A stretch of DNA of 64,000 nt from Methylococcaceae bacterium. GTDB taxonomy: Bacteria; Pseudomonadota; Gammaproteobacteria; Methylococcales; Methylomonadaceae. Below the pieces are notes generated by a model. That model was given only the letters and a program-made list of their open reading frames with translations, did no database searches and was not told the origin of the DNA. Where the stretch lies: positions 1-64,000 of the forward strand of contig DAOUSN010000003.1 of the NCBI GenBank assembly GCA_030627205.1, written 5' to 3'. A program made the position numbers and the translations under genes. Shown piece by piece: positions 47,561 to 55,315 of the stretch. The number at the start of each line of letters is the position of its first letter. Position 1 is the first letter of the stretch.

Positions 47561-49201
47561 CTAACCAAAATTGAGTTTGGCTTCTAAATCATTGCGTGAA
47601 TCTGCATTTGCTAAGGCTTCGTCTAAACTTATTTTATCGGCTTTGAACAAATCAAATAAGGCGTCATCAAAAGTTTTCATCCCTTTAGTCCCACTGCTTG
47701 CCATAGCATCCTTAATTTCATTTAATTCACCTTTGAGAATAAGCGTGGAAATATGCGGGGTATTAATCATATTTTCAATAGCCGCACAACGTCCTCCTGT
47801 TTTTGTTTTTACCAAACGCTGAGAAACCACCGCATTTAAATTGCCTGCAATATCCATAAACAATTGTTTATGTCGGGATTGAGGAAACATATTGACGATT
47901 CGTTCCATAGCTTGATTGGCATTATTGGCGTGCATGGTTGAAATACATAAATGCCCGGTATTCGCCAACTCTAATCCTGCTTCCATCGTTTCATCATCAC
48001 GAATTTCACCAATCAAAATAACATCAGGAGCTTCACGTAGAGAAGCTTTTAACGCTTTCGCATACGATGCGGTATCAACCCCTACTTCCCGTTGATTCAC
48101 AATCGACATTAAATTAGGATGTGAAAATTCAACAGGATCTTCAATGGTTAAAATATGACCTGGAGAATTAGCATTACGGTGATTAATCATCGCGGCTAAG
48201 GTGGTAGATTTTCCTGATCCTGTCCCACCGACCATTAATAATAATCCCCGTTTTGCCATAATTAACTCCGTTAATATAGGGGGTAAATTTAATTGCTCTG
48301 CCGTTGGAATTTCTGAGGGGATGAGACGCATCACTAACCCGACGGTTCGGCGTTGATAAAACGCATTCGCTCGAAAACGCGCACTCCCATCAGGCATAGC
48401 AATCGCAAAATCTAAATCCTTCGTTCGTTCAAACTCTTCGATTTGCTTATCATTCATAATACCTAATGTTCCAGAACGGGTCATTTCTGGCGTTAATAAA
48501 TAATTATCTAAAGGAATAGCTGTGCCTGATACTTTAGCTTTTACCTTTGAATCTACGGTTAAAAATAAATCAGAGCCATCAATTTCAATCATTTTTTTAA
48601 GATAATCTAAAACGTCTAGTTTACCTTCAGGGGCTTTTCCTAAAACTTCGTAAGAAACTGTTTTTTCTACAGGTTTAGTCGGTTTTTTTTCTTCTTCCTC
48701 TTCTTCTGGTGTTGACATGCCTAAATTTAAAAAACCATCTTCATCTTCCTCTTCTTCCTCTTTTTTTTCTTTAACCGCAGGCTCTTCAGGCTTAACTTCA
48801 GCTTTAACGTCAGGCTTAGGCTTAACTTCAGGCTTAACTTCAGCTTTAACGTCAGGCTTAGGCTTAACTTCAGGCTTAACTTCAGGTTTAGGCTTAACTT
48901 CAGGTTTAGGGGTAACAATCATTTCTAAAACTTTGCTTTTGATTGTTATTTGAAGCTTAAAATCATGCCCCTCTTCCATAATATACGTTGATTCCAACGA
49001 TTTGTTTTTAATTAAAACTTGTTTTTCATCCGCTGTAATTAAAGTGAAAATAAATTTTTGAAGCGTTTTATTATCTAGTAAGTTTTTACTAAGATTTTTA
49101 TTTTGACTAGCAATCTTTAAAAGAGGCGGAGAATTTGTTTTAAAAGTTAAACTTTCTCCTTTTTTTTCTAGCAGTAATTTTAAATAAGTCGTTATATCCA
49201 T
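47561..49201 (-). CDS. PilU-like retraction ATPase with a decayed duplicate N-terminal domain
   Basis: 546 residues, about 170 more than a normal PilT/PilU. Residues 195-546 form a complete retraction ATPase: PAS-like N2 domain (DGSDLFLTVDSKVKAKVSG), Walker A GGTGSGKST (325-333), Asp box ILTIEDPVEFSHPN, Walker B VILIGEIRDDETME, His box ISTMHANNANQAME. Residues 1-97 look like a second, degenerate copy of the same N2 domain (TTYLKLLLEKKGESLTFKTN, then NKTLQKFIFTLITADEKQ). They are joined by a PEVKPKPDVKAEVK-type repeat linker (98-140) and an acidic stretch (146-170). It is a type IV pilus motor or regulator; downstream of a normal PilU. Confidence 0.88.
   Translation of the reverse strand: MDITTYLKLLLEKKGESLTFKTNSPPLLKIASQNKNLSKNLLDNKTLQKFIFTLITADEKQVLIKNKSLESTYIMEEGHDFKLQITIKSKVLEMIVTPKPEVKPKPEVKPEVKPKPDVKAEVKPEVKPKPDVKAEVKPEEPAVKEKKEEEEEDEDGFLNLGMSTPEEEEEEKKPTKPVEKTVSYEVLGKAPEGKLDVLDYLKKMIEIDGSDLFLTVDSKVKAKVSGTAIPLDNYLLTPEMTRSGTLGIMNDKQIEEFERTKDLDFAIAMPDGSARFRANAFYQRRTVGLVMRLIPSEIPTAEQLNLPPILTELIMAKRGLLLMVGGTGSGKSTTLAAMINHRNANSPGHILTIEDPVEFSHPNLMSIVNQREVGVDTASYAKALKASLREAPDVILIGEIRDDETMEAGLELANTGHLCISTMHANNANQAMERIVNMFPQSRHKQLFMDIAGNLNAVVSQRLVKTKTGGRCAAIENMINTPHISTLILKGELNEIKDAMASSGTKGMKTFDDALFDLFKADKISLDEALANADSRNDLEAKLNFG
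48787..48910. repeat. 42-base tandem repeat in the PilU-like gene
   Basis: Two exact 42-base copies (48787-48828 and 48829-48870) are followed by a partial, shorter-period copy to 48910. Together they encode the Pro/Glu/Val/Lys linker between the two N-terminal domains. The copies are identical at DNA level, so the array is young or actively exchanging and copy number may vary between strains. All changes would keep the frame because the unit is 14 codons. Confidence 0.92.
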
Positions 49202-49273
49202 ATTTTAGGGGATTAGGTTAAGAAAGAAAAAAATTTATAATAATTTAGACAGTTAAGAGATTAAACTACGCCA

Positions 49274-50416
49274 TCATTTGCCCTCTTCCTCGTCTTCCTT
49301 GGATTCAAGTGAAAAGCCCCCTGTATTTAAATCTCCCCCTTCATCTAGTTTTATTGATAATCTTAATTCATTGGCAGAATCTGCATTTTTTAAAGCCTCT
49401 TCTTCACTAATTTTTCCTGCTTTAAAGAGATCAAATAAAGCTAAATCAAAGGTTTGCATCCCTAGTTCTTTTGATTTAGCCATGATTGGTTTAATTCCTC
49501 CAATATCCCCTTTGGCAATTAAATCTTGAATTAAAGGGGTATTTAATAAAATCTCAATAGCCGCACAACGTCCTCCATCTATGGTTTTAATAAGTCGCTG
49601 TGAAATAATGGCACGCAAGTTGATGGCTAAATCTTGCATCAGTTTTAATTGAGTTTCTGTGGAAAAAAAACCTAAAATTCGATCAACCGCTTGGTTAGCA
49701 TTATTCGCGTGAAGGGTTGCCATCGCTAAATGCCCAGTTTGAGCAAATTCCATGCCAAAATTCATGATTTCGGCATCTCGAATTTCTCCCAGTAAAATAA
49801 CATCAGGGGCTTGACGCAAGGTATTATGAAGCGCGGACTCCCAGCTTTCAGTATCAACGCCGACTTCTCGCTGCATAACCACACAATTTTTATGGGGGTG
49901 AACGTATTCAATCGGGTCTTCAATGGTAATAATATGACCATAACTAGTTGCATTACGATGGTCGATTAATGCAGCCATTGTGGTTGATTTACCTGAGCCT
50001 GTCCCCCCTACCATCACAATGAGTCCATTTTTTGCCATAATAACATCTTTTAAAATAGGGGGAAGCCCTAATTTATCAAAATTAGGGACTTCGGCGGCAA
50101 TGACCCGCATCACAACACCTTGACAACCCTGCTGTACAAAAGCATTGACTCGGTAACGGCCTAATCCTGGGGGGGCAACGGCAAAATTACACTCCTGAGT
50201 TTCTTCAAATTGTTTTAATTGCTTATCATTCATAATACATTGAGTAAATGATTTAGCATCTTCAGCGGTTAAAGGTTGTTTAGTAACAGGGGTCATTCTA
50301 CCTTTAATTTTCATTGCAGGGGGAAACCCTGCGGTAATAAATAAATCTGAACCATCTTTTGTGTGCATAGCTTTAAGTAACTTAAGCATGATTGCCATTG
50401 CCTTATCTCTTTCCAT
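49274..50416 (-). CDS. pilU: Type IV pilus retraction ATPase PilU
   Basis: 380 residues from ATG 50416, where AAAGAGGC provides a good ribosome binding site. The open frame reaches back to 50521, but those 35 residues lack family similarity and overlap the next gene's start. DGSDLFITAGFPPAMKIKGRM is the N2 domain start, Walker A GGTGSGKST, IITIEDPIEYVHPHKN, VILLGEIRDAEIMN and MATLHANNANQAVDR follow. The C-terminus (GMQTFDLALFDLFKAGKISEEEALKNADS) is PilU-like. It powers pilus retraction with PilT, whose gene is not in the window. The second PilU-like gene is 72 bases downstream. Confidence 0.93.
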   Translation of the reverse strand: MERDKAMAIMLKLLKAMHTKDGSDLFITAGFPPAMKIKGRMTPVTKQPLTAEDAKSFTQCIMNDKQLKQFEETQECNFAVAPPGLGRYRVNAFVQQGCQGVVMRVIAAEVPNFDKLGLPPILKDVIMAKNGLIVMVGGTGSGKSTTMAALIDHRNATSYGHIITIEDPIEYVHPHKNCVVMQREVGVDTESWESALHNTLRQAPDVILLGEIRDAEIMNFGMEFAQTGHLAMATLHANNANQAVDRILGFFSTETQLKLMQDLAINLRAIISQRLIKTIDGGRCAAIEILLNTPLIQDLIAKGDIGGIKPIMAKSKELGMQTFDLALFDLFKAGKISEEEALKNADSANELRLSIKLDEGGDLNTGGFSLESKEDEEEGK

Positions 50417-50509
50417 TTTTGCCTCTTTATTTTTTAAATGTTGACCTGATAGTTTTATTTGAACGCATATAAGTGTATATAATACGCTCTTTTTTAAGTT
50501 TAAATCCAA

Positions 50510-51553
50510 ATGAGTAAACAAATAAAAGCAGTCGCATTGATTTCAGGCGGCTTAGATTCTATGCTTGCTGCACAAACAGTGATAGAACAAGGGGTTCATG
50601 TAGAAGGTATAAATTTTTTTACAGGTTTTTGTGTAGAAGGTCATACGCATGCTATCCGAAAAAAAGATAAAGCGAAACCTAAACGTAATAATTCATTATG
50701 GGTTGCCGAACAATTGGGAATGAAGCTCCATATTGTTGATATTATTGAAGAATATAAAGATGTTCTTATTAACCCCAAATATGGTTATGGGGCAAATATG
50801 AATCCTTGCTTAGATTGTAAAATTTTTATGGTCAATAAAGCTAAACAATGGATTCAAGAAAATGATTTTGATTTTATTATTACAGGAGAAGTAATGGGGC
50901 AACGACCTATGTCTCAACGCAAAGAAACCATGCCTGTAGTAGCGAGAGAATCAGGGGCTGATGATTTGTTATTACGTCCTTTATGTGCTAAAAATTTACC
51001 GATAACAAAACCTGAACGAGAAGGGTGGGTTAATCGTGAGTTACTTCATGATTTTAGTGGTCGTTCACGTAAACCACAAATGGCATTAGCGGATGAATTT
51101 GGTTTTGAAGATTATGCCCAACCTGCGGGTGGTTGTTGTTTTTTGACGGATAAATCTTATTCTAAAAAATTAGTCGATTTGTGGGAAACACGGGGAGATA
51201 AAGACTACGATTTAGATGATGTGATGCTATTAAAAGTAGGGCGACATATTCGTCCTAATCCTCGTTTTAAAATTATGGTGGCGCGTGAAGAAGGAGAAGC
51301 ACGTTTTATGACAGGGTATAAAAAAACCTTTATTAATATGAATTGTAGTACACATCGAGGCCCTTTAGCTCTGTTAGTCGGTGAACCTAATGAAGAAGAT
51401 ATAAAATTAGCCGCCAAAATTTTGGCACGTTATGGACAAGGGCGTGAAGCGCAAGAAGTGGGCGTGGAAGTTCGCTTATTAAATGGCGAAATACAGCAAA
51501 TTAATATCAAACCTTTATTAGTCACTGAAATTCCACAGGCGTGGTTTATATGA
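50510..51553 (+). CDS. PP-loop ATPase, tRNA thiolation-like (MnmA/ThiI-related)
   Basis: 347 residues. The PP-loop ISGGLDSMLAA (residues 11-21) marks an adenylating sulfurtransferase. Cys pair-like motifs NPCLDCKIFM and AGGCCFLTD could carry sulfur or a metal. GEVMGQRPMSQRKETM is shared with the family annotated as tRNA (5-methylaminomethyl-2-thiouridylate) methyltransferase-like, in which neither substrate nor activity is settled. Its stop overlaps the start of the TusA-like gene (ATGA), strongly suggesting sulfur delivery by TusA. The true MnmA is encoded at 13389, so this must do something else. Confidence 0.78.
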   Translation: MSKQIKAVALISGGLDSMLAAQTVIEQGVHVEGINFFTGFCVEGHTHAIRKKDKAKPKRNNSLWVAEQLGMKLHIVDIIEEYKDVLINPKYGYGANMNPCLDCKIFMVNKAKQWIQENDFDFIITGEVMGQRPMSQRKETMPVVARESGADDLLLRPLCAKNLPITKPEREGWVNRELLHDFSGRSRKPQMALADEFGFEDYAQPAGGCCFLTDKSYSKKLVDLWETRGDKDYDLDDVMLLKVGRHIRPNPRFKIMVAREEGEARFMTGYKKTFINMNCSTHRGPLALLVGEPNEEDIKLAAKILARYGQGREAQEVGVEVRLLNGEIQQINIKPLLVTEIPQAWFI

Positions 51554-51777
51554 GTTTATATACTTTGGATGCACGACGTTTATTATGCCCATTGCCTGTC
51601 ATCCGTACTCAAGATAAAATCAAACAATTACAAGTTGGCGATGAATTAGAGGTGACTTCAACCGATCCCGGGGTGATGCAAGATATTCCAACGTGGTGCA
51701 GTATTAATGGGCATAAAGTTTTAGAAACTCAACAGCAAAATAATGATTATATTATTCGATTGCAAGTAGGTGAATAG
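51550..51777 (+). CDS. tusA: TusA-family sulfur carrier
   Basis: 75 residues from ATG 51550; an in-frame GTG at 51541 is less likely. The single conserved cysteine is in LDARRLLCPLPVIRTQ, where the CPxP motif (Cys, Pro, Leu, Pro) carries persulfide. VGDELEVTSTDPGVMQDIPTWC completes the IF3-like fold. It passes sulfur from a cysteine desulfurase to acceptors. Four-base overlap with the PP-loop gene ahead and one-base overlap with the cation-efflux gene behind, so the three genes are translationally coupled. The symbol is for the family; orthology to E. coli tusA is not proven. Confidence 0.88.
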   Translation: MSLYTLDARRLLCPLPVIRTQDKIKQLQVGDELEVTSTDPGVMQDIPTWCSINGHKVLETQQQNNDYIIRLQVGE

Positions 51778-52925
51778 TGGCAGAGCCATTTAATGCGGAT
51801 GAAATTACAAAATTAAAAACACAGGTAACTTTTGTTGCAATGTGGATTAATGTTTTTTTAACACTCATAAAAATTAGTATGGGGATTATTGGACAATCAA
51901 CGGCTTTAATTGCCGATGGAATTCATTCATTTTCAGATTTAGCCAGTGATTTATTAGTTTTAATTGCGATTAAATTAGGTTCTAGGGAAGCTGATTATGA
52001 GCATCCTTATGGGCATAAACGTTTTGAGACTTTAGCAACGGTAATTTTAGGGGGTGGACTCGTATTAATTGCCAGCGGTATAGCTTGGGACGGTGTTCAA
52101 AGGTTATTAGATCCTAAAAGCCTGTCCGTTCCAAATAGTGATACCTTGGGTATTGCCGCTATTTCAATATTAGCTAATGAATGGCTTTATCATTACACTA
52201 AACGGATAGGTATTTTAACACGGTCTAAATTATTGATGGCTAATGCTTGGCATCATCGCAGTGATGCTATTTCCTCGGTTATTGTTTTATTAGGGATTGG
52301 GGCAGTATTACTGGGTTATCCTTTTGCTGATACAGTCGCTGCTATTTTTGTCGCCTTAATGGTGGGTAAAATTGGGCTACATTTAATTTTAGAAAGCATT
52401 AAAGAGTTGGTTGATACCTCATTATCAGAAGATATGGTTCAAGAAATTCGCCGTGAAATTAAAATGACCGATGGAGTACAGGGTATTCATTTATTACGAA
52501 CACGGCAAATGGGCGAAGATGCTTATATTGATGCTCATATTGTGGTGGATGCTAGAATTAGTGTTTCTGAAGGTCATGTTATCGGTGATAAAGTGAGAAA
52601 AAATTTAACTGATAATTTTGATGATATTGTTGATGTTTTAGTGCATATTGATCCAGAAGATGATGAATTTGAGCATCATGCTAAAACGTTATTATCACGA
52701 AAAATTTTAACTGATTTAATAGCACAATCGTTAGGAGAGGAGTTATATAAATATGTTGAATCAATAAATATTCATTATTTGAATGAGAAAATTGAAATCG
52801 AAATTATTATTCCTCAAATGCTGTTATCTGACATTAAACAAATTACTTATGTAAATAGACAATGTAATTCATTGGTAAAAGCTCATGAAAGTATTGCTAA
52901 AATTAATTTATTTTTAAAGGTATAA
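51777..52925 (+). CDS. fieF: Cation diffusion facilitator (FieF-like)
   Basis: 382 residues starting with GTG at 51777, which shares its first base with the TusA stop. Six transmembrane helices (VTFVAMWINVFLTLIKISMGIIG onward), metal-site motifs ADGIHSFSDLASD in TM2 and HHRSDAISS in TM5, and a C-terminal cytosolic domain (residues 205-382) that is longer than in YiiP. It exports a divalent cation (Zn, Fe, Mn or Co); the metal cannot be read. Coupling to sulfur-transfer genes is odd and might reflect thiophilic metal handling. Confidence 0.88.
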   Translation: MAEPFNADEITKLKTQVTFVAMWINVFLTLIKISMGIIGQSTALIADGIHSFSDLASDLLVLIAIKLGSREADYEHPYGHKRFETLATVILGGGLVLIASGIAWDGVQRLLDPKSLSVPNSDTLGIAAISILANEWLYHYTKRIGILTRSKLLMANAWHHRSDAISSVIVLLGIGAVLLGYPFADTVAAIFVALMVGKIGLHLILESIKELVDTSLSEDMVQEIRREIKMTDGVQGIHLLRTRQMGEDAYIDAHIVVDARISVSEGHVIGDKVRKNLTDNFDDIVDVLVHIDPEDDEFEHHAKTLLSRKILTDLIAQSLGEELYKYVESINIHYLNEKIEIEIIIPQMLLSDIKQITYVNRQCNSLVKAHESIAKINLFLKV

Positions 52926-52930
52926 ATAAA

Positions 52931-54145
52931 ATGGCTGTTAATCAACCTCCGTTTCCAAAAATGAACCCTGTCGCTGGAATTTCTCTTGGCACGACTAATG
53001 CTGGGATTAAACAAACTGAACGTGATGATTTATTGATTATGGAAATGGTTGAAGGCGGAAGTTGTGCCGCTGTTTTTACTCAAAATGCCTTTTGTGCCGC
53101 TCCAGTTCATATTGCTAAATCCCATTTGGGAAAAAATCCTCGTTGGTTAGTGATTAATTCAGGGAATGCAAATGCAGGAACAGGGCAACAAGGAATGGAT
53201 GATGCTTTAAAGAGTTGCATTAGCATTGCCCAACTTATGCAAGGAGAAAGTTCACAAGTTTTACCTTTTTCCACAGGAGTTATTGGAGAAAACTTGCCGA
53301 TTCAAAAAATGACGGCGGTATTTCCTAATGCAATTGAAAAATTAGATGAAACAAATTGGCAGCAAGCGGCTACGTCAATTATGACCACCGATACTTTTGC
53401 TAAAGGAGCCTCTAAAGTCATTGATTTAAAGGGAGAAAAAATCACCATTACAGGGATTTCCAAAGGGGCTGGAATGATACACCCTAATATGGCAACGATG
53501 TTAGGTTTTATTGCAACAGATGCTAAAATCTCACAATCTTTATTACAAAACTGTTTATTTCATGCGGTCGAACACTCGTTTAATCGGATTACTATTGATG
53601 GAGATACCTCAACCAATGATGCTTGTGTTTTAATGGCAAGTGGGTGTTCTAAAGTGGCTGAAATTACAGCGGATAGTAAGAGTTATTCAGTTTTTTCAAA
53701 TGCAATAGAAAGTGTTTGTAAATCATTAGCTGAGGCAATTGTTAGCGATGGAGAGGGCGCGACTAAATTTATTCGTATCAAGATTGAGCAAGCATTCAAT
53801 CAAGAGGAAGCTATTATGGTTGGTAAAACTATCGCCCATTCTCCCCTAGTAAAAACAGCTTTTTTCGCGAGTGATCCTAATTGGGGACGAATTTTAGCCG
53901 CTGTGGGTCGATCTGAGATTAAAAATCTTAATGTGGAAAAAATTGAAATTTATTTAGATGAGGTTTGTATTGTTAAAAAAGGCTGTCGTGCAACAAGTTA
54001 TAGTGAATCGGCAGGGCAAGTAGTGATGGATAAAAATGAAATTACGGTGACGGTTAAATTAGGTCGAGGGGATGTTAAAGAAGAAATAATAACGTGTGAT
54101 TTATCGTATGATTATGTGAAAATTAACGCAGAGTATAGAACTTAG
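52931..54145 (+). CDS. argJ: Bifunctional glutamate N-acetyltransferase / ornithine acetyltransferase
   Basis: 404 residues. Cyclic arginine pathway enzyme. Autocleavage site with the nucleophilic Thr in GMIHPNMATMLGF, and GVAGISLGTTNAG near the N-terminus, INSGNANAGTGQQGM, DPNWGRILAAVGRSE are all present. Six bases follow the efflux gene, so it may share its transcript. Downstream is 273 bases without a gene. Confidence 0.97.
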   Translation: MAVNQPPFPKMNPVAGISLGTTNAGIKQTERDDLLIMEMVEGGSCAAVFTQNAFCAAPVHIAKSHLGKNPRWLVINSGNANAGTGQQGMDDALKSCISIAQLMQGESSQVLPFSTGVIGENLPIQKMTAVFPNAIEKLDETNWQQAATSIMTTDTFAKGASKVIDLKGEKITITGISKGAGMIHPNMATMLGFIATDAKISQSLLQNCLFHAVEHSFNRITIDGDTSTNDACVLMASGCSKVAEITADSKSYSVFSNAIESVCKSLAEAIVSDGEGATKFIRIKIEQAFNQEEAIMVGKTIAHSPLVKTAFFASDPNWGRILAAVGRSEIKNLNVEKIEIYLDEVCIVKKGCRATSYSESAGQVVMDKNEITVTVKLGRGDVKEEIITCDLSYDYVKINAEYRT

Positions 54146-54418
54146 CCATAGTAAATTAATAAAGTTGTAATTTTTATACCTAAGATTCAGTTAAAACAAA
54201 GAAGTTTACCGTAAGCACTTAAATCATTTAGCTCTATGTAACCTGAATTCGGGATAATAAAAATAGGTAACCTTTTTTTAAAAATGCAAAAATATGATGT
54301 GTTAAATTATAGGATAAGTTGAGGTATAAGCGTATCTTTCAAGTGAGATAACATAAATGCTGCACCTTTGTGGGCTTGCTTTCAAATTAACTAACACCTT
54401 AATTAACAAGGATAAAAA
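54146..54418. other. Gene-free gap between argJ and the Rpn nuclease
   Basis: No reading frame of worth. A stretch AGGTAACC followed by TTTTTTT at about 54266-54280 could end the argJ transcript, but its pairing upstream arm (GTAACCT near 54238) is imperfect. No promoter was firmly seen. Confidence 0.4.
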
Positions 54419-55315
54419 ATGAGCTTAATGATAAAAGATAAATACATCGACCCCTTTACCGATTTTGGATTTAAACATATTTTTGGAAAAGAAGAAAATA
54501 AACGCTTTCTAATTAGTTTCTTAAATGATTTATTAGAATTAAAGTATAAAATTGTCGATATTAGTTATCGAAACCTAGAAAAATTAGGTTTAAGTATTAT
54601 TGATAGAAAAGCAATATTTGATGTGTATTGTACCGATGAAAAAAATAATAACTTTATTGTAGAATTACAACGTTCACAACAAAAGTATTTTAAAGATAGA
54701 AGTATTTATTACACCTCCTTTCCCATTCAAGAACAATCTAAAAAAGGCGCCTGGGATTATCGATTGACAAAAATATATTTCATAGGGATTCTTGAATTTA
54801 CCTTTGATGACATGCGCCTCAAAAAAGATCAAAATAATGAAGACTATTTAACCAAAGTACAATTACTTGATTGTAAAGATAAGTCCGTTTTTTACGATAA
54901 ACTGACCTATTATTATTTAGAAATGCCTAAATTTAGAAAAAAAGAAGAAGACTTAGCGACCCATTTAGATTATTGGTTGTATTACTTAAATAATTTAGCC
55001 AGTACAACAGAAATTCCAGACGTATTAAAAAAAGATGAGTTATTACAAGAAGCCTTTGAGGTTGTTGAATTTATAGCACTAGGTAAAGATGAGAAATTTT
55101 CTTATCAGCAAGATGTAAAAGCACGTTGGGATAATAAAGCCTGCTTAGATTTTGCAACTGAAACAGGCTTTGAAAAAGGAATAGAAAAAGGAATAGAAAA
55201 AGGGTTAAATAAAATTGTAAAAGCGATGATAAAAAAAGGGCTGGATTTAGCTTTAATTTCTGAAATAACAGGAACTTCTATGGAGAATTTACAAATGCTA
55301 ATTACTAAATTATAG
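54419..55315 (+). CDS. Rpn-family recombination-promoting nuclease / PD-(D/E)XK putative transposase
   Basis: 298 residues. The start KYIDPFTDFGFKHIFGKEENKRFL is typical of the Rpn/PDDEXK_2 family, with the nuclease core in IFDVYCTDEKNNNFIVELQ (Asp, then Glu-Leu-Gln). KDRSIYYTS belongs to the same domain. The C-terminus has a short EKGIEKGIEKGLNK repeat, encoded by a repeated GGAATAGAAAAA element, before a variable tail. E. coli RpnA is a calcium-stimulated DNA endonuclease linked to horizontal transfer. These genes are often multicopy and mobile, but no terminal repeats were seen. Its end overlaps the converging peroxidase gene by 11 bases. Confidence 0.88.
   Translation: MSLMIKDKYIDPFTDFGFKHIFGKEENKRFLISFLNDLLELKYKIVDISYRNLEKLGLSIIDRKAIFDVYCTDEKNNNFIVELQRSQQKYFKDRSIYYTSFPIQEQSKKGAWDYRLTKIYFIGILEFTFDDMRLKKDQNNEDYLTKVQLLDCKDKSVFYDKLTYYYLEMPKFRKKEEDLATHLDYWLYYLNNLASTTEIPDVLKKDELLQEAFEVVEFIALGKDEKFSYQQDVKARWDNKACLDFATETGFEKGIEKGIEKGLNKIVKAMIKKGLDLALISEITGTSMENLQMLITKL

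Noticed and set aside
48727..48918. Open minus-strand frame made of LKLSLSLKL repeats
   Set aside because: A shifted frame of the same tandem repeat inside the PilU-like gene, with no start or family match of its own.
48717..48953. Open frame on the plus strand with SGLTSALTSGLGLT repeats
   Set aside because: It is the antisense reading of the PEVK repeat of the PilU-like gene; the regular pattern comes from the 42-base repeat.
50417..50521. N-terminal extension of pilU by 35 codons
   Set aside because: No similarity to PilU, overlaps the divergent PP-loop gene, and a good ribosome binding site sits ahead of 50416.
54419..55315. Complete insertion sequence around the Rpn gene
   Set aside because: No terminal inverted repeats or target duplications were seen at either side.
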